Notes under the pieces: generated by a model
What the model was told of the DNA's origin: nothing
The model's database searches: none
The model's input: only the letters and a program-made list of their open reading frames with translations
Part shown: positions 1-5,580 of the stretch, in pieces
Numbering within the stretch: the stretch's first letter is position 1
How the letters are laid out: every line of letters begins with the position of its first letter
Translations under genes and position numbers: made by a program
Origin: Bacteroidota bacterium
GTDB taxonomy: Bacteria; Bacteroidota; Bacteroidia; Flavobacteriales; Flavobacteriaceae
Direction of reading: 5' to 3'
DNA length: 7,283 bases
NCBI GenBank assembly: GCA_023386255.1
Contig: JAEWKB010000237.1
Span: forward strand, 1 to 7,283

Positions 1-910
1 GGTCATTACTGCCATCATACGACTCGCCTATTGCATAAAGTATGTTCCCCGGTGCTGCTATTATCTCATTTACATATGCTGAATTGGAGTTGAACGTAAA
101 CGAGTTTGCTATTAGCACGGGAGCTGCAGATGGATTTAGAAGGTCTATCTGAAAAACTGATGAACCCGAAAAATCAGCATTAAGATACATTTTGTTTCCG
201 CTTATCTCCGCATTGTAAGGAGCATAACCGTTTGCGTCGGTCCAGAAAAGCGATGGCGTACCCGGAGTATTGTTGGTAACATCCAGCATTCTTATAGTGG
301 TTTGCTCAACGTCTTCGTTAAAAGTCACAATGTACAGTTTGTTATTGGTGTATTCAAGATCATCGATATAGTCATAACCGTTAAATAAAACGGTTTTAGC
401 TGAACCAATAACTACAGAAAGTTCCATATGGTCAACATCAAAATTATTTACAGGGCCTGTTACATAAGTTTCGCCCACATAAGCAGTGCTGCCGTTCATG
501 GCCAGCTCTATAGGGTACTGCAGCGTGCTGTAAAGCGTAGTAACGGCAGGATTGGCTGCTGTAAGGTCTATTTTACAAAGCTTACCTGTATTGGGCTGCA
601 TAAGTGCATTAGCTGTCTGCAGGAAATAAAGTTCATTGCCCACCACTGCCAGTGCCGAAGGGAATGTTAATCCTGTTACCACATCTACAATGGGTGCATT
701 GGGAGTTGCCAGGCTTGTCTTTACAATTTTGCCTGCTGAAGGAACAGAGACATACATTTCATTGTTATAAAGCTCAATGTCCTCAACTTCATCAAAGGTG
801 TTATTGTTGTCAAGGTTGTTGTGGTATAGTACCGGTGATACTTGTGCAAACGCACAAAAAGTTGAGGCAAGTAGTGCCAGTAATGTAATTTTTGCTTTCA
901 TAGGCTTCAT
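1..910 (-). CDS. Secreted beta-propeller-like protein, C-terminus beyond the window
   Basis: Reading the minus strand from the ATG at 910-908 gives 303 uninterrupted codons to the left edge, so the gene is 3' truncated by the window. Residues 1-22 are a Sec signal peptide: Lys at 2, 5 and 7, a hydrophobic core (ITLLALLA), then AFA before Gln23, a good signal peptidase I site. The mature part shows a recurring strand pattern of the type 'n-x-LY-hydrophobic' followed by 'K-I-D-L' around residues 43-66, 84-116, 132-150, 181-210, 230-256 and 280-298, as in SMP-30/NHL/YVTN-like beta-propellers. It is rich in Asn, Thr and Ala, as secreted Bacteroidota proteins often are. A type IX secretion C-terminal domain would be expected past base 1, but that is inference. 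An in-frame ATG at 901 gives a signal peptide three residues shorter and is equally possible. Substrate and function are not recognisable. It is divergent from the homogentisate dioxygenase gene. Confidence 0.8.
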   Translation of the reverse strand, partial: MKPMKAKITLLALLASTFCAFAQVSPVLYHNNLDNNNTFDEVEDIELYNNEMYVSVPSAGKIVKTSLATPNAPIVDVVTGLTFPSALAVVGNELYFLQTANALMQPNTGKLCKIDLTAANPAVTTLYSTLQYPIELAMNGSTAYVGETYVTGPVNNFDVDHMELSVVIGSAKTVLFNGYDYIDDLEYTNNKLYIVTFNEDVEQTTIRMLDVTNNTPGTPSLFWTDANGYAPYNAEISGNKMYLNADFSGSSVFQIDLLNPSAAPVLIANSFTFNSNSAYVNEIIAAPGNILYAIGESYDGSND

Positions 911-955
911 GATTAAATTAAAGGGATAAAATTATGTATAATAGAAACATCAGGA

Positions 956-975
956 TATACCTATAAATAGGTATA
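956..975. promoter_or_regulatory. 20-bp palindrome, candidate operator
   Basis: TATACCTAT and ATAGGTATA are perfect 9-bp inverted arms around a central AA. The size and near-zero spacer suit a site for a dimeric helix-turn-helix regulator. Its right half begins 46 bp upstream of the leftward start codon, and it lies 210 bp upstream of the dioxygenase start, so control of the leftward gene is more likely. The regulator is unknown. With only two loop bases it is poor as an RNA hairpin, which favours a DNA-level site. The A/T-richness makes chance somewhat easier, but 9 of 9 matches including CC/GG is notable. Confidence 0.45.
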
Positions 976-1056
976 ATTGTAAATGAGCTGTTTTGCCTGG
1001 TGCAAACAAGCTTTTGATTTTTCTTCAAAAAAATCAACTGAAATTTAATTTTTTCC

Positions 1057-1064
1057 GATATTTG
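1057..1064 (+). promoter_or_regulatory. Possible -7 element for the homogentisate pathway operon
   Basis: GATATTTG matches the Bacteroidota -7 consensus TAnnTTTG at all specified positions but the first. No TTG lies 17-23 bp upstream, so the -33 element is missing or weak. Used as a promoter, it would start RNA near base 1070 and give a leader of roughly 115 nt before the dioxygenase start, including the hairpin at 1135-1160. It is the best match I found on the plus strand of this spacer. Confidence 0.3.
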
Positions 1065-1134
1065 TAGAACTATGAATGCTAATTGGGCAGGTTTATTAAG
1101 TTACCTTAAATTCCTCATCAAGAGAAATCCTGAA

Positions 1135-1160
1135 TGAGCAGTTTCTTCATAAACTGTTTA
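1135..1160 (+). promoter_or_regulatory. Hairpin or dyad upstream of the homogentisate dioxygenase gene
   Basis: CAGTTT (1139-1144) and AAACTG (1151-1156) are perfect inverted arms around a 6-base loop. In RNA the stem extends outward to about 10 bp with two G-U pairs (1135-1138 with 1157-1160). It ends 25 bases before the start codon. It has no T-run immediately after it, so it is not a normal terminator. It could be an operator dyad or a leader structure. Confidence 0.3.
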
Positions 1161-1185
1161 TTGTATCATTTAATAAATTTAAAAT

Positions 1186-2343
1186 ATGCCAATATATCAT
1201 AAACTGGGCAACTTTCCCCAAAAAAGACACACTCAGTTCGAAAAGCCGGACGGAGGCTTGTATTACGAGCAGCTGTTCGGGACCGAGGGCTTCCATGGGC
1301 ATTCAGCATTGCTGTATCATGTACACAGGCCAACGCAGGTAAAGGAAATTAAGAAATCCTATTCTGTTGAGCCTAAGATAGCTATTGATAAAAATATTAA
1401 GTCGCTATTGCTTAAAGGTTTCCAGGTAAAGCCGCAGGACGATTTCCTTGACAGCCGTAAGGCTATGCTGGTAAACAGAGACTGTATCATTGGCTTAGCC
1501 GCACCACGTAAGTCGCTTAGAAGCTATTTCTACAAAAACGCTGATGCTGACGAAATGATCTTTATCCACAAAGGCAGCGGAAAACTGCGCACCTTTATGG
1601 GGAATATCCCTTTTGAATATGGAGATTACCTTATCATTCCACGCGGTATGATCTACCAGATAGACTTTGATACGGAAGATAACAGGCTTTTCTATGTAGA
1701 ATCAATTGCACCTATATATACGCCAAAACGCTACAAAAATGAAAGCGGGCAGCATTTGGAGCATTCCCCTTTCTGCGAAAGGGATTTTAAACTGCCTACT
1801 GAGCTTGAAACTTATGATGAAAAAGGAGATTTTCTCATAAAGGTTAAAAAAGAGGGCATGATGCACGAAATTGTGTATGCCACGCATCCGTTTGACGTAG
1901 TAGGGTGGGATGGTTATAACTTCCCTTATGCGTTCAGCATCCATAATTTTGAGCCTATTACCGGCAGGGTACACCTTCCGCCGCCTATACACCAAACGTT
2001 TGAAACATCAACATTTGTGGTGTGTTCGTTCTGCCCAAGGCTGTATGATTACCACCCAAAATCTATACCTGCACCGTACAACCACAGCAATATCGACAGT
2101 GATGAGGTGCTTTATTATGTAGATGGCGACTTTATGAGCCGTAACAATATAGAGCAGGGCCACATAACGCTGCACCCCAAAGGTATACCGCACGGTCCTG
2201 CGCCGGGAGCTATGGAGCGCAGTATTGGCAAAACTGAAACTGAAGAGCTTGCGGTAATGGTTGATACCTTCCGCCCGCTTATGGTTACTGAAGATGCCAT
2301 GGCTATTGATGACGGGCAGTATTACAAATCGTGGGTAGAGTAG
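1186..2343 (+). CDS. hmgA: Homogentisate 1,2-dioxygenase
   Basis: This 385-residue protein is a cupin-type non-heme Fe(II) enzyme that opens the ring of homogentisate to maleylacetoacetate in the cytosol, in phenylalanine/tyrosine breakdown. The C-terminal active-site half is clear. FDVVGWDGYNFPY (236-248) matches the family's FDVVGW signature, and His263 in RVHLPPP lines up with the catalytic His292 of the human enzyme. His300 (PYNHSN), Glu307 (SDEVLYY) and His336 (GIPHGP) fit the iron ligands His335, Glu341 and His371. It is about 60 residues shorter than the human protein, as expected for the short bacterial form. His300-Glu307 spacing is one residue longer than in human. The ATG is preceded by an A/T-rich stretch without Shine-Dalgarno sequence, usual for the phylum. 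The downstream hpd gene encodes the preceding pathway step, which supports the call. Ligand assignments are by eye. Confidence 0.95.
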   Translation: MPIYHKLGNFPQKRHTQFEKPDGGLYYEQLFGTEGFHGHSALLYHVHRPTQVKEIKKSYSVEPKIAIDKNIKSLLLKGFQVKPQDDFLDSRKAMLVNRDCIIGLAAPRKSLRSYFYKNADADEMIFIHKGSGKLRTFMGNIPFEYGDYLIIPRGMIYQIDFDTEDNRLFYVESIAPIYTPKRYKNESGQHLEHSPFCERDFKLPTELETYDEKGDFLIKVKKEGMMHEIVYATHPFDVVGWDGYNFPYAFSIHNFEPITGRVHLPPPIHQTFETSTFVVCSFCPRLYDYHPKSIPAPYNHSNIDSDEVLYYVDGDFMSRNNIEQGHITLHPKGIPHGPAPGAMERSIGKTETEELAVMVDTFRPLMVTEDAMAIDDGQYYKSWVE

Positions 2344-2373
2344 CCCGCAGCATTACAATAATAATTAAGATTA

Positions 2374-2387
2374 TGCCGGTAACGGCA
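2374..2387 (+). other. Intercistronic GNRA-type hairpin
   Basis: TGCCG-GTAA-CGGCA forms a perfect 5-bp stem closed by a GUAA loop, a stable GNRA tetraloop in RNA. It lies in the 57-bp gap between hmgA and hpd. There is no T-run after it, so it should not end transcription. A role in mRNA processing or stability is possible but not shown. Confidence 0.35.
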
Positions 2388-2400
2388 AAACAACAATACA

Positions 2401-3561
2401 ATGGAAAAAGAAGTTAAAAGCGTAGAATACGGATTAGAAAAAATATTTGAGGGGGCGCAGGATTTCCTGCCGCTGCTGGGTACAGATTATGTAGAATTTA
2501 TTGTGGGCAATGCCAAACAGGCTGCACATTACTATAAAACTGCTTTCGGGTTCCAGTCTCTGGCGTATGCAGGGCTTGAAACCGGAATGAAAGACAGGGC
2601 GTCATACGTGCTTGTACAGGACAAGATCAGGATAGTGCTTACTACTCCGCTAAAAGGCGATTCGCCGTTAAACGATCATATAGTAAAACACGGTGATGCT
2701 GTAAAAGTAGTGGCCCTGTGGGTAGATGATGCTCGCAGTGCTTTTGAAGAAACAACCAAACGCGGTGCGAAACCCTATATGGAGCCAACAGTAGAAAGTG
2801 ATGAGTTTGGCGAAGTGGTTCGTGCCGGTATTTATACATACGGCGAAACAGTGCATATGTTTGTAGAGCGTAAAAACTATAAGGGTACATTCCTTCCAGG
2901 TTACAGGGAGTGGAAATCTGACTATAACCCTGCACCAACAGGCCTTAAATATGTTGACCATATGGTGGGCAACGTGGGCTGGAACGAAATGAACACATGG
3001 GTGAAGTGGTATGAAGAGGTGATGGGCTTTGTAAACTTCCTTTCGTTTGATGACAAGCAGATCAATACCGAGTATTCGGCACTTATGAGTAAGGTTATGA
3101 GCAACGGCAACGGCCGTATAAAGTTCCCTATTAACGAGCCTGCTGAAGGGAAGAAGAAATCGCAGATTGAAGAATATCTGGACTTTTACGGAGGGCCTGG
3201 CGTACAGCACATTGCCATTGCTACTGATGATATTATAAAAACGGTTACAGACCTTAAGTCTCGCGGCGTGGAATTTTTATCGGCACCGCCAAGAGCTTAT
3301 TATGATGCTGTACCATCTCGCCTTGGAAGCCACATGAGCATTATGAAAGAGGATATCTCAGTTCTTGAGAGCCTGGGTATAATGGTTGATGCTGATGAAG
3401 AAGGCTACCTGTTGCAGATTATTACCAAACCTGTAGAAGACCGACCTACACTATTTTATGAAATAATTCAGCGCATGGGTGCACGCGGTTTCGGTGCCGG
3501 AAACTTTAAAGCGCTGTTCGAGAGCATAGAACGTGAGCAGGCATTAAGGGGTACATTATAA
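2401..3561 (+). CDS. hpd: 4-hydroxyphenylpyruvate dioxygenase
   Basis: This 386-residue enzyme turns 4-hydroxyphenylpyruvate and O2 into homogentisate and CO2, the substrate of the gene just upstream. It has two vicinal-oxygen-chelate domains: an N-terminal one at about 26-160 (YVEFIVGNAKQAAHYY, FGF) and the catalytic one at about 180-360. The Fe(II) ligands are His187 (KYVDHMVGNV), His270 (GVQHIAIAT) and Glu354 (FYEIIQR), close to human His183, His266 and Glu349. The C-terminal GFGAGNFKALFESIE helix that caps the active site is intact. Length is normal for the family. No promoter-like TAnnTTTG lies in the gap from hmgA, so co-transcription is likely. Fumarylacetoacetase and maleylacetoacetate isomerase are not in this window. 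Long reading frames on the opposite strand here are coding-strand shadows. Confidence 0.97.
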   Translation: MEKEVKSVEYGLEKIFEGAQDFLPLLGTDYVEFIVGNAKQAAHYYKTAFGFQSLAYAGLETGMKDRASYVLVQDKIRIVLTTPLKGDSPLNDHIVKHGDAVKVVALWVDDARSAFEETTKRGAKPYMEPTVESDEFGEVVRAGIYTYGETVHMFVERKNYKGTFLPGYREWKSDYNPAPTGLKYVDHMVGNVGWNEMNTWVKWYEEVMGFVNFLSFDDKQINTEYSALMSKVMSNGNGRIKFPINEPAEGKKKSQIEEYLDFYGGPGVQHIAIATDDIIKTVTDLKSRGVEFLSAPPRAYYDAVPSRLGSHMSIMKEDISVLESLGIMVDADEEGYLLQIITKPVEDRPTLFYEIIQRMGARGFGAGNFKALFESIEREQALRGTL

Positions 3562-3571
3562 AAACGTTCAT

Positions 3572-3626
3572 TTTTTGCGAATAATATAATTTTACACCAA
3601 TCGCGCCTGTAGTTTTTGTGAATAAT
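3572..3626. repeat. Direct repeat TTTTTGYGAATAAT, two copies
   Basis: TTTTTGCGAATAAT (3572-3585) and TTTTTGTGAATAAT (3613-3626) match at 13 of 14 bases. Their starts are 41 bp apart, close to four helical turns, so both copies would face the same side of the DNA. A partial third copy, TTTTTGTGAA, lies at 3714-3723. They lie directly after the hpd stop and upstream of the TAnnTTTG element at 3671, so paired binding sites are one explanation. Chance in A/T-rich DNA is another. Confidence 0.35.
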
Positions 3627-3670
3627 GTGTTAAAGTTAATTTTTAACGTATTATTTTTCAATAACATAGC

Positions 3671-3678
3671 TACATTTG
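3671..3678 (+). promoter_or_regulatory. Candidate -7 element for a short intergenic transcript
   Basis: TACATTTG is an exact match to the Bacteroidota -7 element TAnnTTTG, and it is followed by CACTCGC. No TTG is found 17-23 bp upstream, so the -33 half is weak. Transcription would start near 3683-3686, just before AGGAG at 3689, and reach the terminator at 3768-3801 after roughly 115-120 nt. Confidence 0.45.
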
Positions 3679-3683
3679 CACTC

Positions 3684-3801
3684 GCAAAAGGAGAGATATC
3701 ACAAATGTCTAACTTTTTGTGAAAGTAAATTTTCATAATTTATAGTTTTTTGGTTGGTTAATAGCATAAAAACCCGGTCATTATTTTGACTGGGTTTTTT
3801 T
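3684..3801 (+). ncRNA. Hypothetical small RNA or leader RNA with a five-codon ORF
   Basis: The stretch between the exact -7 element at 3671 and the terminator at 3768-3801 could be a discrete RNA of about 118 nt. The 5' end is inferred from the promoter and is approximate. It contains AGGAG (3689-3693), then ATG at 3705 and the ORF M-S-N-F-L ending at TGA 3720-3722. TCACAAA (3699-3705) pairs with TTTGTGA (3716-3722), so the start and stop codons lie at the two arms of one hairpin. It matches no RNA family I recognise. It could instead be an attenuating leader for the downstream operon, or a degraded gene start. Confidence 0.3.
3768..3801 (+). terminator. Rho-independent terminator
   Basis: AAAAACCCGGTCA (3768-3780) pairs with TGACTGGGTTTTT (3787-3799) through 13 positions with a single G-U pair, around the loop TTATTT, and the T-run continues to 3801. 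It ends transcription from hpd and/or the short intergenic RNA. The left-arm A-run would give a U-run on the opposite strand, so it may work in both directions, although no converging gene is seen. Confidence 0.8.
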
Positions 3802-3815
3802 GTTTACTATTTTTG
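3786..3815 (+). promoter_or_regulatory. Near-consensus promoter of the DUF3108-TDO-M23-pgi operon
   Basis: TTG at 3786-3788 and TATTTTTG at 3808-3815 are separated by 19 bp, fitting the Bacteroidota primary sigma consensus (TTG, about 19 bp, TAnnTTTG). The predicted start is near 3820, giving a leader of about 43 nt before the DUF3108 start at 3864. The -33 element lies in the loop and right arm of the terminator hairpin, so the old operon ends and the new one begins within about 50 bp. Confidence 0.65.
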
Positions 3816-3863
3816 GAACAGAAATTGTATTTCGGTTGTAAAAACACCAAAAGAAAAATTACA

Positions 3864-4628
3864 ATGAAAAAAATACTAGCGTTACTTTTACTTTTTACAG
3901 CCTTAAATGCATTTCCGCAAAACGCTTTCCAAACCGGCGAATTCTTTAAATTCAGGATACATTATGGTATTGTAAATGCCGGTTATGCTACCCTTGAGGT
4001 TAAAGAAGCCGTTCGTGACAATAAAAAGGTGCATCATGTGGTGGGTAAGGGCTACACTACCGGCATGACAAAATTTTTCTTTAAGGTTGAAGACGATTAT
4101 CAAAGCTATTTTGACAAAGTGACAGGCAAGCCTTACCAGTTCGTGCGTAAGATTAACGAAGGCGGATATACCAAGAATCAGGAAGGCTTTTTTAACCAGG
4201 ATAAGAATACTGTTACAGTAAAAGATTATAAGCATAAAACATCTAAAACATTTACGGTAACCGAGAATGTACAGGACATAGTATCAACTTTTTACTATTT
4301 AAGGAACCATCCAAAGGTAGATAAAATGAACGTGGGCGAGTCAATAACTGTTGACATGTTCTTTGATGATGAGATCACCAAATTCAAACTTAAATTTATA
4401 GGGCGCGAAGTTATCGATACAAGATGGGGCAAAGTGGCCACAATGATATTCAGGCCTTATGTTCAGGCAGGGCGTGTTTTTAAGGAGCAAGAAAGCCTTA
4501 CCGTCTGGATATCAGATGACGATAACAAAGTGCCTATGCGTATTAAGGCAAGCCTTGCAGTGGGTTCACTAAAGGCCGACCTTGACGAATTCAGGGGTTT
4601 AAAAACACCTCTTAAAATCAGAAAATAG
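3864..4628 (+). CDS. Secreted DUF3108 family protein
   Basis: The protein is 254 residues and starts with a signal peptide: MKK, a hydrophobic core (ILALLLLFTAL), then NAFPQ, with cleavage likely between residues 16 and 19. The body is a predicted all-beta, Lys- and Phe-rich domain: FKFRIHYGIVNAGYATLEV near the N-terminus, the DDYQSYFD...P segment in the middle, and the 'V.T..G...T..FRP' segment near the C-terminus (residues about 190-204). This pattern is that of DUF3108, periplasmic or envelope proteins of unknown function. I chose the ATG at 3864. An in-frame TTG at 3786 would add 26 residues and bury the signal peptide, and it lies inside the terminator and promoter. The stop codon ends one base before the next ATG, so translation is probably coupled to the tryptophan dioxygenase. 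Confidence 0.85.
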   Translation: MKKILALLLLFTALNAFPQNAFQTGEFFKFRIHYGIVNAGYATLEVKEAVRDNKKVHHVVGKGYTTGMTKFFFKVEDDYQSYFDKVTGKPYQFVRKINEGGYTKNQEGFFNQDKNTVTVKDYKHKTSKTFTVTENVQDIVSTFYYLRNHPKVDKMNVGESITVDMFFDDEITKFKLKFIGREVIDTRWGKVATMIFRPYVQAGRVFKEQESLTVWISDDDNKVPMRIKASLAVGSLKADLDEFRGLKTPLKIRK

Positions 4629-5561
4629 ATGGAAATTACACCGGAAACGCAGCAAATGCTCAATGCTATTGATGAAAGGTTCAGGTCAATCAGCCAAAAG
4701 ACCGAAACACATCTGGAGGCATTGAAATACTCTAAACCTATAACGTACTGGGATTATATACATACCGATGCCTTACTGAACCTGCAGATACAAAGGACAA
4801 CATTGCCCGATGAAATGGTATTTATAATGTATCATCAAATTAATGAGCTGTTGTTCAAGATGATACTGTGGGAAATAGAGCAGCTTTGCCATAACCAAAC
4901 TCCTTCAGCGGAGTTTTTTACTGATAAGCTGATGCGCATAAGCCGTTATTTTGATATGCTTACCACATCATTTACTATAATGCGCGATGGTATGGAAGTA
5001 GAGCAGTACATGAAGTTCAGGCTTAACCTTACGCCGGCCAGCGGTTTCCAGAGTGCGCAGTACCGCCTGATTGAGTTTGCATCAACCGATCTTATAAATC
5101 TTATTGACTATCGTTTCCGCTCTACTATTGACAGGAACACACCTTATGAGCATGCTTTGGAGCACCTGTACTGGCAGGCTGCCGGTAAAGATTATGCCAC
5201 AGGTGAAAAAACATACCTGTTGCAGGAATTTGAGAGGAAATACAAAGGCGAATTCCTGCGCTTTATGGAGGAGTACAACACCATAAACATCTGGAGAAAA
5301 TTTAAACAGCTGCCGGAAGAAAGCCAAAAAGACCAATCGCTTATTGCGGCCATGCGCCATTATGACCATACCGTAAATGTTACGTGGGTTATGGGGCATT
5401 ACAACACGGCCAAAAAATATATTGAAAGCGTATCGGGCCCACAAGAGGCTACCGGCGGCAGCGACTGGAAAAAGTACATGCACCCGCGATACCAGAGAAG
5501 GATATTTTTCCCTGAGCTTTGGACAGAAGATGAGCTGAAAGCCTGGGGAGAGAACGTATAA
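4629..5561 (+). CDS. kynA: Tryptophan 2,3-dioxygenase family protein
   Basis: This 310-residue, mostly helical protein fits heme-dependent tryptophan 2,3-dioxygenase, which turns L-tryptophan into N-formylkynurenine, the first step of the kynurenine route. Visible motifs: YWDYIHTDALLNLQ (40-53); DEMVFIMYHQINELLFK (61-77) with His69 at the position of the substrate-base His55 of the Xanthomonas enzyme; YMKFRLNLTPASGFQSAQYR (127-146) with Tyr127 and Arg131 matching Tyr113 and Arg117; His257 (GHYN) as the likely heme ligand; ATGGSDW (274-280); and FFPELW near the C-terminus. Spacing from His257 to TGG is a few residues longer than in Xanthomonas, and the family signature (FRxxLxPASGFQS) is intact. 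The start immediately follows the upstream TAG. No kynurenine formamidase or kynureninase is nearby. The symbol follows the family; some databases use tdo. Confidence 0.9.
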   Translation: MEITPETQQMLNAIDERFRSISQKTETHLEALKYSKPITYWDYIHTDALLNLQIQRTTLPDEMVFIMYHQINELLFKMILWEIEQLCHNQTPSAEFFTDKLMRISRYFDMLTTSFTIMRDGMEVEQYMKFRLNLTPASGFQSAQYRLIEFASTDLINLIDYRFRSTIDRNTPYEHALEHLYWQAAGKDYATGEKTYLLQEFERKYKGEFLRFMEEYNTINIWRKFKQLPEESQKDQSLIAAMRHYDHTVNVTWVMGHYNTAKKYIESVSGPQEATGGSDWKKYMHPRYQRRIFFPELWTEDELKAWGENV

Positions 5562-5580
5562 CCGAATAAAGCACACAAGT

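Larger units (their letters stand above)
911..1185. other. Divergent intergenic region, 275 bp
   Basis: This A/T-rich spacer lies between the divergent secreted-protein gene and the homogentisate dioxygenase gene, so it should carry promoters for both. Visible structure: a perfect 9-bp inverted repeat at 956-975, a near-match to the Bacteroidota -7 element at 1057-1064, an ATG-started 21-codon reading frame at 1072-1137 without Shine-Dalgarno sequence, and an RNA hairpin at 1135-1160. I found no CAAAnnTA (the minus-strand form of TAnnTTTG), so the promoter for the leftward gene is not identified. Confidence 0.7.
3562..3863 (+). other. Structured intergenic region between the two operons, 302 bp
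   Basis: No normal-sized gene is present. In order it holds a 14-bp direct repeat (3572-3585 and 3613-3626), a weak A/T dyad GTTAAA-N7-TTTAAC (3629-3647), a TAnnTTTG element (3671-3678), an AGGAG sequence followed by a five-codon ORF (3705-3722), a small dyad TCACAAA-N10-TTTGTGA (3699-3722), a rho-independent terminator (3768-3801) and a second near-consensus promoter (3786-3815). No tRNA or known riboswitch pattern was recognised. Confidence 0.7.

Noticed and set aside
428..888. Two plus-strand frames of about 80 codons opposite the secreted protein gene
   Set aside because: They are antisense to a continuous minus-strand frame with a signal peptide and repeat structure. Their compositions (Cys/His/Gln-rich) are typical of shadows.
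2668..3210. 180-codon minus-strand frame inside hpd
   Set aside because: It lies opposite a fully conserved gene and has a Cys/His-rich composition with no recognisable domain or start signal.
3629..3647. GTTAAA-N7-TTTAAC as the hpd terminator
   Set aside because: A 6-bp stem of almost only A-T pairs with an interrupted T-run is too weak; the hairpin at 3768-3801 is far better.
3699..3722. TCACAAA-N10-TTTGTGA as a CRP/FNR-like site
   Set aside because: The half-sites are in the everted order (TCACA then TGTGA) and spacing is wrong for the TGTGA-N6-TCACA class.
3786..3863. TTG-started 26-residue N-terminal extension of the DUF3108 protein
   Set aside because: The TTG is the promoter -33 element within the terminator, and the extension would hide a clean signal peptide starting at 3864.
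3562..3863. tRNA or known riboswitch in the large intergenic region
   Set aside because: The promoter resembles those often seen before stable RNAs, but there is no cloverleaf, TTCGAATC-type arm or known riboswitch core downstream.
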